From: Sisyra terminalis
Taxonomy: Eukaryota > Arthropoda > Insecta > Neuroptera > Sisyridae
Assembly (NCBI GenBank): GCA_958496175.1
Contig: OY292276.1
Span: forward strand, 17,068,001-17,132,000
Direction: 5' to 3'
DNA: 64,000 bases
Position 1 is the first letter of the stretch. Every line of letters starts with the position of its first letter. The notes below the pieces were generated by a model, which was not told the origin of the DNA, did not search any database, and saw nothing but the letters and a program-made list of their open reading frames with translations. Positions 47,285 through 61,300 of the stretch are shown here, in pieces. Both the position numbers and the translations under genes were made by a program.

Positions 47285-50200
47285 GATTTTAAATCGTTAA
47301 TTCCTCTCAGGATATTATTTTTGACTATTTCCTCAAAATAAGTCTCACCGGGAAAAAATTATAGTAAACTTCAAATTCTTGTTCAAGTTAACTAAGACTA
47401 AATCATTTCAAGTATCAACAAATATATGCGTTTATAACTTTCCTTTTTAATTCGCTAATCTCTCTCGGGATTTTATTAATTTTTATTACCTATCACCTTC
47501 GAGCTATGAACATTATATGCACTGACCAGTAAAGGTTTTGCATTCTTTATTTATTAAACGATCCCAGATATTTGAATTGGATGATTAATAAAAATCAACA
47601 AATTATTTTGACTAACACTTAATATACGCATCAATATTTTTCCACATTTTTAATTCGCCAATCTCTCACGGTTTAAAATTTCATAAAATTAATTATTTAA
47701 ATTAAGAAACACCTAGAATACGCATCTATACTTTTATTCATATTAAATTCGATAGTCGCTCTCGCATTATTATTAGTTTCAATTACCAACTATATCTCTT
47801 AACGTTTATCATTTCCTGATCTATCTCGGGTTATTACTTCTTAAAATTCACAATCTACTGTAACTTAAGTCTGGTATACGCTTCTATATCTTTCTACGTT
47901 TTTAATTCGCTAATCTATCTTGGATTATTATTTCTTGATATTTTAAATTTACTGTAAGTTTAGGCTAGTGTACGCTTCTATATCATTCTACGTTTTAAAT
48001 TCGCTAAAATATCTCGGGTTTTTACTTCTTAAAATTCACAATCTACTGTAACCTAAGCCTGGTATACGCTTTTATATCTTTCTACGTTTTTAATTCGCAA
48101 ATCTATCTCGGATTATTATTTCTTAAAATTTTAAATTTACTGTAAGTTTAGCCTAGTGTACGCTTCTATATCTTCCTACGTTTTAAATTCGCTAACCTAT
48201 CTCGGGTTATTATTTTGTTAAATTCACAATCTACTCTAACTTTTGTCTGGTATACGCTTTTTTATCATTCTACGTTTTTAATTCGCTAATCTATCTCGGG
48301 TTATTATTTCTTAATATTTTCAATTTGCTGTAAGTTTAGCCTAGTGTACGCTTCTATAACTTTCTACGTTTTAAATTCGCTAAACTATCTCGGGTTTTTA
48401 CTTCTTAAAATTCACAATCTACTGTAACCTAAGCCTGGTGTACGCTTCTATATCTTTCTACGTTTTTAATTCGCTAATCTATCTCGGGTTATTATTTCTT
48501 AAAATTTTAAATTTGCTGTAAGTTTAGCCTAGTGTACGCTTCTATATCTTTCTTTGTTTTAAATTCGCTAACCTGTCTCGGGTTATTATTTTGTAAAATT
48601 CACAATCTACTCTAACTTTTGTCTGGTATACGCTTTTTTATCATTCTACGTTTTTAATTCGCTAATCTATCTCGGGTTATTATTTCTTAATATTTTCAAT
48701 TTGCTGTAAGTTTAGCCTAGTGTACGTTCTATAACTTTCTACGTTTTAAATTCGCTAATCTATCTCAGGTTATTATTTTGTAAAATTCACAATTTTCTGT
48801 AACTTTAGTCTGGTATACGCTTCTATATCTTTCTACGTTTTTAATTCGCTAATCTATCTCGGATTATTATTTGTTAAAATTTTAAATTTACTGTAAGTTT
48901 AGCCTAGTGTACGCTTCTATATCTTTCTACGTTTTAAATTCGCTAACCTGTCTCGGGTTATTATTTTGTAAAATTCACAATCTACTCTTACTTTTGTCTG
49001 GTATACGCTTTTTTATCATTCTACGTTTTTAATTCGCTAATCTATCTCGGGTTATTATTTCTTAATATTTTCAATTTGCTGTAAGTTTAGCCTAGTGTAC
49101 GCTTCTATAACTTTCTACGTTTTAAATTCGCTAATCTATCTCAGGTTGTTATTTTGTAAAATTCACAATTTTCTGTAACTTTAGTCTAGTGTACGCTTCT
49201 ATATCTTTCTACATTTTTAATTCGCTAATCTATCTCGGGTTATTATTTCTTAATATTTTCAATTTGCTGTAAGTTTAGCCTTGTGTACGCTTCTATAACT
49301 TTCTACGTTTTAAATTCGCTAATCTTTCTCAGGTTATTATTTTGTAAAATTCACAATTTTCTGTAACTTTAGTCTAGTGTACGCTTCTATATCTTTCTAC
49401 GTTTTAATTCGCTAATCTATCTCGGGTTATTATTTCTTATAATTTACAAGTTACTGTAAGTTTAGCTTGGTGTACCCATGTATATCTTTTTTTGTTTTTA
49501 ATTCGCTAATCTATCTCGGGTTATTATTTCTTAATATTTTCAATTTGCTGTAAGTTTAGCCTTGTGTACGCTTCTATATCTTTCTACGTTTTTAATTCGC
49601 AAATCTATCTCGGATTATTATTTCTTAAAATTTTAAATTTACTGTAAGTTTAGCCTAGTGTACGCTTCTATATCTTCCTACGTTTTAAATTCGCTAACCT
49701 ATCTCGGGTTATTATTTTGTTAAATTCACAATCTGCTCTAACTTTTGTCTGGTATACGCTTTTTTATCATTCTACGTTTTTAATTCGCTAATCTATCTCG
49801 GGTTATTATTTCTTAATATTTTCAATTTGCTGTAAGTTTAGCCTAGTGTACGCTTCTATAACTTTCTACGTTTTAAATTCGCTAAACTATCTCGGGTTTT
49901 TACTTCTTAAAATTCACAATCTACTGTAACCTAAGCCTGGTGTACGCTTCTATATCTTTCTACGTTTTTAATTCGCTAATCTATCTCGGGTTATTATTTC
50001 TTAAAATTTTAAATTTGCTGTAAGTTTAGCCTAGTGTACGCTTCTATATCTTTCTTTGTTTTAAATTCGCTAACCTGTCTCGGGTTATTATTTTGTAAAA
50101 TTCACAATCTACTCTAACTTTTGTCTGGTATACGCTTTTTTATCATTCTACGTTTTTAATTCGCTAATCTATCTCGGGTTATTATTTCTTAATATTTTCA

Positions 50201-51600
50201 ATTTGCTGTAAGTTTAGCCTAGTGTACGTTCTATAACTTTCTACGTTTTAAATTCGCTAATCTATCTCAGGTTATTATTTTGTAAAATTCACAATCTACT
50301 CTTACTTTTGTCTGGTATACGCTTTTTTATCATTCTACGTTTTTAATTCGCTAATCTATCTCGGGTTATTATTTCTTAATATTTTCAATTTGCTGTAAGT
50401 TTAGCCTAGTGTACGCTTCTATAACTTTCTACGTTTTAAATTCGCTAATCTATCTCAGGTTGTTATTTTGTAAAATTCACAATTTTCTGTAACTTTAGTC
50501 TAGTGTACGCTTCTATATCTTTCTACATTTTTAATTCGCTAATCTATCTCGGGTTTTTATTTCTTAATATTTTCAATTTGCTGTAAGTTTAGCCTTGTGT
50601 ACGCTTCTATATCTTTCTACGTTTTAATTCGCTAATCTATCTCGGGTTATTATTTCTTATAATTTACAAGTTACTGTAAGTTTAGCTTGGTGTACCCATG
50701 TATATCTTTTTTTGTTTTTAATTCGCTAATCTATCTCGGGTTATTATTTCTTAATATTTTCAATTTGCTGTAAGTTTAGCCTTGTGTACGCTTCTATAAC
50801 TTTCGACGTTTTAAATTCGCTAATCTATCTCGGGTTATTATTTCTTATAATTTACAAGTTACTGTAAGTTTAGCTTGGTGTACCCATGTATATCTTTTTT
50901 TGTTTTTAATTCGCTAATCTATCTCGGGTTATTATTTCTTAATATTTTCAATTTGCTGTAAGTTTAGCCTAGTGTACGCTTCTATAACTTTCTACGTTTT
51001 AAATTCGCTAATCTATCTCAGGTTGTTATTTTGTAAAATTCACAATTTTCTGTAACTTTAATCTAGTGTACGCTTCTATATCTTTCTACGTTTTTAATTC
51101 GCTAATCTATCTCGGGTTATTATTACTTAATATTTTCAATTTGCTGTAAGTTTAGCCTAGTGTACGCTTCTATAACTTTCTACGTTTTAAATTCGCTAAT
51201 CTATCTCAGGTTGTTATTTTGTAAAATTCACAATTTTCTGTAACTTTAGTCTGGTGTACGCTTCTATATCTTTCTACGTTTTTAATTCGCTTATCTATCT
51301 CGGGTTATTATTTTGTAAAATTCACAATTTTCTGTAACTTTAGTCTGGTGTACGCTTCTATATCTTTCTACGTTTTTAATTCGCTAATCTATCTCGGGTT
51401 ATTATTTCTTATAATTTACAAGTTACTGTAAGTTTAGCTTGGTGTACCCATGTATATCTTTCTACGTTTTTAATTCGTTAATCTATTTCGGGTTATTATT
51501 CCTTAAAATTCACAATTTACTGCAAGTTTAACCTGGTGTACGTATCTATATTTTTCTTCATTTTTAATTCGCTAGTCTCTCTCGTGTTATTATTTGTTAT
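47285..51600. repeat. Satellite array, ~94-bp monomers with dimeric and higher-order structure
   Basis: About 40 or more copies of a ~94-bp monomer built around attcgctaatctatctcggg and tgtacgcttctata. From about 47,800 the units are tight and homogeneous. Two variants alternate (one with tttcaatttgctgtaag, one with attcacaatttactgtaac), giving a ~188-bp dimer. Larger blocks recur: 48,094-48,770 reappears at a constant +1,502 offset (about 16 monomers), and after a two-monomer loss the match resumes at +1,314. The left edge (47,285-47,800) has diverged, irregularly spaced units at about 47,285, 47,452, 47,652 and 47,746. All frames are broken, so it is non-coding. Confidence 0.95.
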
Positions 51601-51960
51601 AGTCGTCCCTCCTTATCGAACTATCAATACTACTAATCACTGTCTCACCTGTGAGTAGATGAACAATTTATGTTTATAAGCGAGTGTCGTAGATACTCAA
51701 TAAGGGTTTAATTTTCTTTGTTGGATCACTTATTTAAATTTGCGTATTACATTTTGTAACACCAAGTTTACACATTTTTTTTTATTATAAATTCGCTAAA
51801 GCCTTTCAGGATATTATTATTAGTAATCATCTGCTCTCTTTGAAGTACAATACTTCTAATTATCGTGTCCAATGTGTGTATATATGATCCCTTGTAAATG
51901 TTTATAATCGAGTGTTGTAGGTATTTTACTTGGGTTTTGACTTTTTTATTCATTATTCGG
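51601..51960. repeat. Decayed right edge of the satellite: ~240-bp units
   Basis: Two diverged longer units (about 51,560-51,770 and 51,780-51,960) each begin with an attcgcta-like satellite start and share tgtttataagcgagtgtcgtag / tgtttataatcgagtgttgtag further on. They may preserve an older, longer repeat form from which the 94-bp array expanded. Confidence 0.6.
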
Positions 51961-53526
51961 TTTTAAATTTTCAAAAATATTATTGTGACAATTTTTCTTT
52001 ACGTATGTTTTAGGCTTTCTTTATAGTACATTTGATAAAGTATTTGATTTCTTGGTTTCCAACACTTCTTCGAAATTATTTGTTGAATTTTAATTTGAAA
52101 TAGCCCTGATTTTTGATAAAAGAATCTTAAAAAATAGAAATATAATATTTAAATTTATATTCAGTCATTTCCCAAACGTTAAATACAAACCAATATTTTC
52201 ATTTATTTTCGAAACATACACTTCGCAATATCCTTCCACCAACTACATTTTATACAAATTTGTCACATTTTAATTGAATAACTTCGAGAATTAGTTGAAT
52301 TATTTTCTTCCAAATGATACGGATGAATTTCAAATTTTTGTTCGTTTCTAGAAGAAAGTTGTAAATTAGGTAGAGTAAGAAATGTTTTCTATAAATTTAC
52401 ATCTTTTTGTAACTGATTCAACTTACGGGTTTAAAATTTATGAAGTCCACCAAATTTAATTATTCACATTAGCGTTTATTACGCAGTTCCCTCGACGGAT
52501 TTTTTTTCTTGTATTTGAAGTATTAAAACAGCAACTTTAATGAAATATTTTGGATAAAAACACGTTATTTTTGAATTTGAAAATTTTACTTTGCCTTTTC
52601 ATTTACACAATATCACTCAGGAAGTTCCATAAATGCAAATATAATTGATTTTTTTGTTGGTCACATATCCCACTAATGATGTTTTAATTTTCGATTCTTG
52701 TCGGTTTCAATCGATTTTTCAAATTTTAATTGTTTGGAATATAAACATTGTGAAAATGAGTTTCATAATGATCATTGACGTGAGTTTTCACCAGAAAATT
52801 GAGACGTAAGCCTGGCGAGACTTTTATATCAATTTTCAAGCATACGTTTTAAATACCGAACTAAACTGTAGATAGTTTTTACAGAATTTACAAATTTTCG
52901 CTTATTACTTCTCGTTTTGAGTCTTTTTAGCCGTTTCAAAGTTCACAATAACTAAATCTCTCTAAGCAAAACATAACCTCCCTCCGTAATGTACATAAAT
53001 TCAAATTGCATTGTTTCCGCAAATATTTTCATTGAGTGTGAAAATTTAAAGTAATTCATTCAAACATATTTCGGAAAATGAAGTCGCGGCAAAATACAAT
53101 TTTTTTTTGAATGATATTATTGATGAAACGATTGTTATAACGGGTTTTCAATCATTTTTATTTTGAGTCAATCCAAAGACTATAATTATATTAGAATTTT
53201 TTTCTTTTCATTCATTGTAAAGTTTAAACAATGATGCAGGGAAATGAAATTAACCTGCATACGTTTTTAACCAAAAATCACTAATGAAGTAGGCATTCTT
53301 ATCTCTTATAATTTTCAAATTTTGTTAATTTTTTAAGATGTTTCCAGATGTTTTAATTGAATTAAATATGGTCGAAGTGATTTAGTTAAAGAGCATATTT
53401 CCTTGGCCTACTAGGATGGTTATATTTAAAGCCAGTTGTAGCCAATCACAGCGCTTTTTATGAACGCTTTTTATAATCTATAAATTACGCAAAGTTTCAT
53501 CGATTGGTCAAACTCAAAATTATTTT
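51961..53526. other. Spacer between satellite and right inverted repeat
   Basis: No gene recognised. AT-rich, apart from gtagccaatcacagcgc at about 53,440-53,456, next to a repeated gcttttta(t) word. Confidence 0.4.
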
Positions 53527-53683
53527 TTTCCCATAAGAAATAACATTGTAATTTTTCTACTAAAAACCTATTTTCTAAGAAAACGAAGCGAAAACTCGCA
53601 AATTGGTATTCTTAATTTTCGATTTATTTAGGCTTCTTCTACCATAATCCGTTCCTAAATCGTGGCGCCGGAGATATTAGGAA
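53527..53683. repeat. Right member of the 157-bp inverted-repeat pair
   Basis: Reverse complement of 46,395-46,551, with one mismatch found. No clear short target duplication is seen directly outside the two copies (ggcttat on the left, ctccccta on the right), so the ends of the presumed element are not fixed. Confidence 0.88.
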
Positions 53684-56600
53684 CTCCCCTAAAAACGTTA
53701 CATTAACATTAACAAATTGATTTGAAAATAGAAGTTGAAGATTTAACTTTATTTTCCCCGAAACAATTTATAATATTTCCAAAAGTCGAAAATACACATT
53801 AGATATTTTGTAATATAAATATTTTTGTTAAAAGATACTCGCTTCTGGTCTGACTTTATTAATGTGTTTATTGAAAATTTACGATATCTCCGCAACACAA
53901 TGTAAAAATAACAAAACGATCTGAAAATTGCTCGATTTTTCATTTCGTCTCGACTAATGCTATTGAATCTGTACCCCACGCTTGTTATATAAGTTAAATT
54001 TATAATTTATACTTAAATATTGTGTGCTAAACAAGCACGCTATTCTCATTGTGCTCACGATGAAAGAAATCATTTATTATTTATGTCAATTTGAAAAGTA
54101 ACAATACAAAATAATTCAGAGAGAATATTTGAACAAAAGTCTATTGCAAGAGATTTGAAGAAAAATTGGTGTAATACAGAAGCTGAGTAAATTGACTATT
54201 AATAAATCATTGCTGTTACAATTACAAAAGCGTATTAAAAAAGGAACTTGTGTCAATCGTAAAATGATTTTTATTGTTGAAGGTATGAATTTAATGAAAT
54301 ATATAAATCGCGATATAAACAAAATTTGAGTTAATGTTGATAATAAAATCTTTTATTAAATGTATAAAAGCATATTTATTATTATCTGATTCTCATTTCC
54401 AGCAAGTTTGTTTTAATGAAGGAATGTCAACTCCACCCCTGAAACACGTTGTAAATGTCGTTAGCAGTGTTGCAAAACATCCAATCATAACTGTTCAAAA
54501 GTTTTTTTTTTACTATCCCTAGCGTAATGAAAGTTTAATTAAATTTGTTGAAGGGATATAAATGAATCATTTAAATTTAATGGTTTCCCTTTTGTGTTGC
54601 AAGATGTTTTCCGAGGACAATATAAACTTTTAATATGGTCAATTGAGCGGAATAGAACAAACGCGAAATGAAATTATGTTTCTTTGCAAATTCACGAAAA
54701 TATAAAACATATATAATAAAAATGTAGATTTAATCATTTTGTAATCGCTGCAAAAAACGGCGGGCGAGAAAAAGTTTAATTAAAAAGTTCCACGTTATTT
54801 TAACAAATTAATGATGCTGATTATAAATTAATAGATTCTGTACACATGACGACATCATCTAAAATTCTATTACATTAACATCAAGGTACATAGTAAGTTT
54901 TTGGCCGAGTGGAAAATGCAATTTCGTCTTGTGACGTAAACATTCAACTGGTCTACACTCTGGTAATTTAATTAATTCGTAACGTTTGAAGTTTTAAACC
55001 CGCACTTTATTTGCTTTTTTTTTCTTTCTTATTTTTAGTAACATTGAGACAAATATCTGCGGCATACAACTCTTACCTCTATTTATGAAGATAAAAGGAA
55101 AGTAGGAAAAAAAAAACAACAGTACTACGCTCTATTCCCTCGCATAAAGCGAAATTGAAAAAGTTGGGCTTGCAAATGTTTTCAAACCTCTTATATTCTT
55201 TAGTTCCTTTATTTTATATAGTCTGTGTTTGCCCGAACTTTCGCGGCATTGAACTTTCTATTAAAATGAAACAAGTTATTCAAGTACTATCCACGGGAAG
55301 CGCTACTACATTAAAGAAATTAAACGTTATATGAAATTCTTCTTCCGACAAGCTTTGCCAACTGTACGGCTATGGAAAAAGTAATTACATTTTACTCTTA
55401 CAGCTTTAGGTCAAGAACAGAAAAAAAAACTTCAAACTTTCGAGCTATTATATTTACACTTTCTCACATATTTATTCATAATACCCATATTTAATTCTTC
55501 TTTCCATAATGACCACAATAGAACAGTGAAACACTTGACTATATACAAAAAGCAATAATCCAATATATTCTAGCAAAAATCAGAAAGTTTGAAACAATAG
55601 AAAACTTTTCATATTTATTAACTTTATTTCAAAAAAATACGGCATATTAAGTAGTTTAAAATAAACAAAATTTTGTCCAAAGTTAGACAATAACATTACT
55701 TTAATATAGTCCAGCTTTAGATTTTGGCACTGTTCCACTGGTTTTTATTTTATGGTTCTCAAGATGTCATCAAACTTTTTACCCGAACACAAACCACAAC
55801 AATAAATTTAACTAAATATGTTACATGTTAGAAAAAACGGGAAATTTATTTAAACCAAAAACTAATAAATAAATGAGCACTTGATATGAGAATAGTATGC
55901 AAAAACGCCATCATAGACCAGTTTTGTTTTTCAATAGCCCTGTACAAATGTCTTCTAACTTTGGTCGTTTATTTTATTTTATTTTTTTTCGTAATTAGGC
56001 TGTTATTTTTTTGCTGGCCAGCGTTTTTGGATGGAATTAATTAAAAACGGGGGGAAAAAGTTTTATGTTAGTTGTAGAAAATTTTATTTAACTTTATATG
56101 ATGTCGAGTGATATCATCATGGAAGAAAAGTTAACATACAACGCGTAAATTTTCTCGGAAAAAATACATGACTCATGCTGAGAGTTCTTCGAGTTCATTA
56201 CTAGATTTCGACTGAAAGTTTTCTTAATTAAAAGACAAGACTGTTCTAATTATTTATTTTTTTACACTTAATAATTTCTAGCTCTTAACGTTTAACTTCG
56301 AATCGAAAAGTGGAAGAAAAAAAAATGTAATTACATCATGTCTGCATTTAATCCCTGGATTTTTACTTGCAAAGTAGCAAACGTTTTGGAACAAGTCTAA
56401 GTAAAAGTTTTGTTTTGTTTGGAGTGACAAGTCAAAGTTATTTTTTTGCTTAAATATTACTTAAATCAGTTTCAATGAAAATATTGAATTTATTACACGC
56501 AAGGTCTTGGGATCACGAATTTAGTTCAAATTTGAAGAATGGTAGATTATATTTCTCTGCTAATGAATATATATGGTTACAGAAACCACTACTTATTAGC

Positions 56601-58080
56601 TTTTTCGGTATTTGCCATTAAAGGAGCAATTCACTTTTTAAATATAGTTTTCTAAAATATATTATTTTTTACTTATACGATCGATAATGACCAATAAAGC
56701 TCATAAGATTTATATATTTGTAGTCACTAAAGACATTTTTCGTTTCCAATTTATATAAACTAACTTTACTCCAGTTTGTTTTTTATATGTTAAAATAGGC
56801 ATAAGAAAAAATATTATATTTACCCTCCACAATATCAAACCCGACTCCTATGGACAAGGAATACCAATTTGTCGCTTCTACGTTCAACCCATTACGGTTA
56901 TTCGTTTGATACAGAACTGAATTTAACAGGTGAATTACATATTTTTATTTGCAAATATCAAAAAAAGTATTCAGTAGTGGCCCCTTTACCCAATATATCT
57001 TCATCCACAGGAATACTAAATGTATCATCCTACAAAATTTGAACTAAATTCGTGACCTCAAGACCTTAAAGCACTCTCCTTGCCAGACCTTTGGCAAAAC
57101 ATTTAGGTATCTTGGCATAAAAGCTCATTTTTCTCTTTTTTCTGCCTGGCGGTTGATTAAACAGGAGGTTGTTCATATCTTTGTGCTTTTTTTTAGCAAT
57201 TCCAGGACTCCAATCCTTCTTCTTGATTTTTTTTGTTGTTTTTTTTTTTGGCACCTTATACAAGTAATTTTACTCTTAGGATTATTATTAAAATTTTTAA
57301 TTTTGGGTACAAATATTTTTTTGGTTATTATCAAAAATGTTTATTCTTTTAATTACGTTTAATATTTTCATTAAAAGCTTGACATTTTATTACTGAAATC
57401 ACTGACTTTATTTATTGGCTTTTAGTTTTAATTTTATAGGCATTTAAAGGAATAATTATTTTTTAATAATCATTCACATTTGCCTTCGATATCTCTAAAG
57501 CAGTGACTTATAATATTCTCAATCGTTTGGACAATAAGATTCCAATGTACAAAGAAAATGTATTAAGTTTTTCACTTTTACCCTAAAATATCATACATCA
57601 AACAAGAAATGTTTTTGTTGCCTTGTGCAATATTATGGTGTAAGTCATTGACAGAATCAATTAATAATGACTCAAATTCATTTACAAAAATATTTGAATT
57701 TTTTTTCTGTAGACAAAAGGGGACTAAAATTGTCGTGTTTTTCCTTCACTTAAGATTGTTCTGCCCTTATCAAATTTTATCACATATCTAGCTAAAAACC
57801 AATAAAAAATAAAAACTTAATCCAATAGTTAGATGTGAAGAAAAGTTTTTGTTGACTTTCCCACTTTTGCTCGTATAAGTACGTTTGCCAATAAAGAAAT
57901 ACATATTAAAAAAATACTCAAATTTTACTCTCCAGTTAACTTTAGTAGTGTTTACTTTTTTAAGTAAAGTTTCAACCCTTAAATTTAAGAATCACCACCA
58001 AAATGTTTCCTGGATAATTTTTTAATCAATTTTATCATAAATGAAAATAGTCCCGAATTCATTAATAACAATCAGGAACT
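53684..58080. other. AT-rich non-coding stretch
   Basis: No supported gene. The short frames here (53,749-53,979, 54,116-54,322, 54,334-54,522, 57,066-57,263, 57,153-57,362, 57,609-57,791) lack known domains. The pair at 57,066-57,362 overlap on opposite strands and are homopolymer-driven. Confidence 0.35.
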
Positions 58081-58300
58081 TTCAGGTTTGTTCATATGAA
58101 ATGTCAAAGTTTTTAGTGAATATTAAAGCTCTGAACCTTTCTTAAAAAGCTGTTAATTTAATCTAAATATCCTCCATTTTCTTCCATATACTTTTTCCAA
58201 CGAAATTTTAATGTATATGCATGCCTGTTGTTAAAATAAATTGCAACCTTTTGAACCAATAAACTCTAACCAGTTGGTAAACAGCTCGATGATTATGCTG
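58081..58300 (-). pseudogene. 3' end of a cecropia-like mariner: transposase tail and terminal repeat
   Basis: ttcaggtttgttcatatgaa at 58,081 resembles the terminal inverted repeat of the cecropia group of mariners (TTAGGT...CATATGAAAT). On the - strand, ending with TAA at 58,160-58,158, about 77 bases from that tip, the translation ends LKFRWKKYMEENGGYLD, with VAIYFNNRHAY just upstream. This has the Rw-K-i-n-G-Y-d pattern of mariner transposase C-termini. The catalytic D,D34D core and the other end are absent, so the copy is truncated and inactive. Confidence 0.5.
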
Positions 58301-61300
58301 GGTGCTAAAAAGTAAAATGTAATTTTTCATTTTTCCAATATTTTTTACAAATTTAACAATAAGAGAATGAAGACATATAAAAAATTATCAAAGTTTAATT
58401 AAAGATCAAAATTTCTTTAAGACAAATGTCTTTTCATTGAAATTTCGTTGGACAAAGTACACTAGAGCAAAGTATGTATATTATGAGTAAATAAACAAAC
58501 TTTGAAAAAATATATATATATTTAGTTTATATATTCCCTTAAAATGACAATATTTCATATGTACCAATCTAACAAATCTTTATCAAATATTTCAAATATA
58601 TAATTAGAAAGCTCGGATATTATTTATAAAACAGCTTATAATTTATTACACATCGTACTATAGCTTAAATACTATGATTCATTCCAAACTATAGTTCAGA
58701 AAGAATGAAAATTGTAGTACATTTAAACTGCTATATTTTACTAATGCAGAAAGGAGGGCCATCTTATCCATGTACTGAAATATCAAATGGTAAAAAATAA
58801 ACTAATATTCTGTTTAAAGAAGTACTGAAGAAAACAGGAAAATTGCTAGTAAGCATCCAGTCCCTGACTAATAGTGACCTTAGAAGAAAATTGGCCATAT
58901 AAACCATAGAACTTTAAGGAATGTAGTCAATCTAAAATAAAAATGGGTTTTAAAAATACCTTCGTAAGTCTAAAAGATCATTAATACGAGAGATTTTATG
59001 AATTTTTATATGCATCTGAGTTTTGATATGTTTAATGTTTATATAGGTATAAATTTTAATAATAAAAATACAATTTATATTTAAAAAATGCTCAAAATTT
59101 GTTATAATCAAGCATACGTATATGTATTTCTTTATATCCATATTAATAATTAAAATGGCGACCATATTATTGATATCGATCAATAAATTTTCGTAAATCT
59201 ATGTTAGGTGGTACGAAGTTCACCGAGGCATCTGGTTTATTAATAAAAAAAGCATAGTAAAAGATTTTCTTTCAAAAGTAATTTCAAAATTAGTTGAGAT
59301 ACATAAAATTTAATTAAATTTGTTTTGTTTTTTATTGCAAATCTAGTTTACACTTTCGAACCGATAGTATTGACTCTAAATTTCCTTCAAGTCATTGTTC
59401 AGTTGTATCGACAACAAATTTGTAATTAAACATAATTTATGCCATTTAAGAATGAAATTTCCTTGGTAGCCAATTTATTTGAAGTATCCATGAAGTATCA
59501 AACGGTCAACTACGTGGTTATGTGGTCACATTAATGCCATAGGAGAGTTCTTGGCTACGGTTATTACGACACGTGCATTTGCACTTTATTGTACTTTTAA
59601 GTGCACTCCATCTTCATGAATGTACGCCACTATGTTCTCTTATAAGCACACATATGCATTTAAATACACGTGAAGTTCCTCTCTATGTTAGGAATGCAAA
59701 GTGTTAATAGTACTACATCCTTTTAGCTCTAAGCCAAGTATATGTTATATTACACACGATACTTATTCTATTTTAAAGGTAACGACAACTTTTAATAGTT
59801 ACCGACTTAATGAATTTAATGGAACACTGAACAATAATTTTATTTAACAAGAAAAATATGCACGTGTGGTTCCTACTCGCCATAATCGTAATAATTATAT
59901 TAATTATCATTGAGATATATTTTTCAACTAAAGTAGACTTAATTCTAATGAATGTTTATGACACAATTAGTAATTTTCATTTACGAAAGCATATTCTTTC
60001 TATTTTACATTATCCAACGTAATTTTATTACGTTTTAAATTATCCCACTGAAATTACCTTTAAATTCATATTATTTTTTAAAACAAATTAATTTACAAGT
60101 TAAATGTTTTTTTTCCTCGAAAGTTTCTGAAAACATTTAATGAAAATTAATTTTTATCTATGCAAATCTGGCTTGAGGATACTGTCATTTAACCAATGGT
60201 ATTATTTTCATTTATTTGAAAGTAATTACTCGGATAAAACGTTGATAATAAGTAGGAGTCTGAAAAAAAGGTCTAGACACTCGCAATTAAATCAAAAACG
60301 AAAAAAGATATTTTATAAAGGAATATTTTTTAAGTAATATAAACATTGCGTCGTAATACGTAGATTTAATCATGTTGATATTAAAACCCTTTTCCAAATA
60401 TCTTAATAGAGTAAATAGAGTTTTGCTTTGATTTTTTTTTAGTTGCAAAAAGAAATTTTTAATGAATGAAAGAAAAATAATGTTTTTGAAATAAAATTAT
60501 GTTTTTATAAGAAAAATATAAATATATTGAATGCCAAACTATTTCATAGCAAACACTTAAGCGATAACAAGTTGGTCGTTATTATTGCTCTGTTCCAACA
60601 GTATCATAACCATAAACGTACTTTATATTAAGATTCTATCCAATAAATATCCTTAACATAAAAAAATCATTCGGTAAACTACCAAAGATAAGGCTTTAAT
60701 CTGAAAAGTTGTGAATAGAGTTTGTAAGAGAGACTGTAAAAAAGAAATATAAAGCGATTGGAATAGAAGAAAAAAATCAAATCGATCGGATTGTGAAAAT
60801 ATTGCAAAAGTACTATAAAAGAGACGAAGAGAAAAGTTTAAAATTACCTCAGGGATTTTCAGTTGAAAAATATTGAAACTGTGTATCGCGCCAAGGGTAA
60901 TTTTAATGATAATTGATGTCAATGACGGGTTTAATTCTGAGTGAAATCTCAAAACTTAAATGTAACCAGCGGCGAAAGCATTGGTAATGTTCAACTGTGA
61001 AAAGCTTCAGCGATAACACGTATGTGAACCAACTCCAATTACTTGGGGCGACAGAATATTTACTTTAGTCATATACCAGAATGTTGAAACGAGAATGTAA
61101 TTTATTCATAAATCAAATGAAAAGAAATACGAATCACTGCTATAATTTACATTTTTCGCATTCATTTCCAATGTAAAATTAGGTAATTTAATTCGTCATT
61201 TTTCGCGAGCCATCTCTTATATATGTATATAAATTTAATGACACACTTGAGATTCGTGCACGTAAAAGTGCTTCCGAAAACGAAATAAGCGTTTCGAGTG

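Noticed and set aside
47800..51600. CENP-B box in the satellite (attcgctaatctatctcggg)
   Set aside because: It has TTCG and CGGG, but 11 bases apart instead of the 7 required by the nTTCGnnnnAnnCGGGn consensus.
47800..51600. CRISPR array
   Set aside because: Regular repeats, but the whole 94-bp unit is conserved without unique spacers, and the context is eukaryotic.
60653..60952. 99-codon hydrophobic open frame on the - strand
   Set aside because: Phe/Leu/Ile-rich owing to AT bias, with no homology I recognise.
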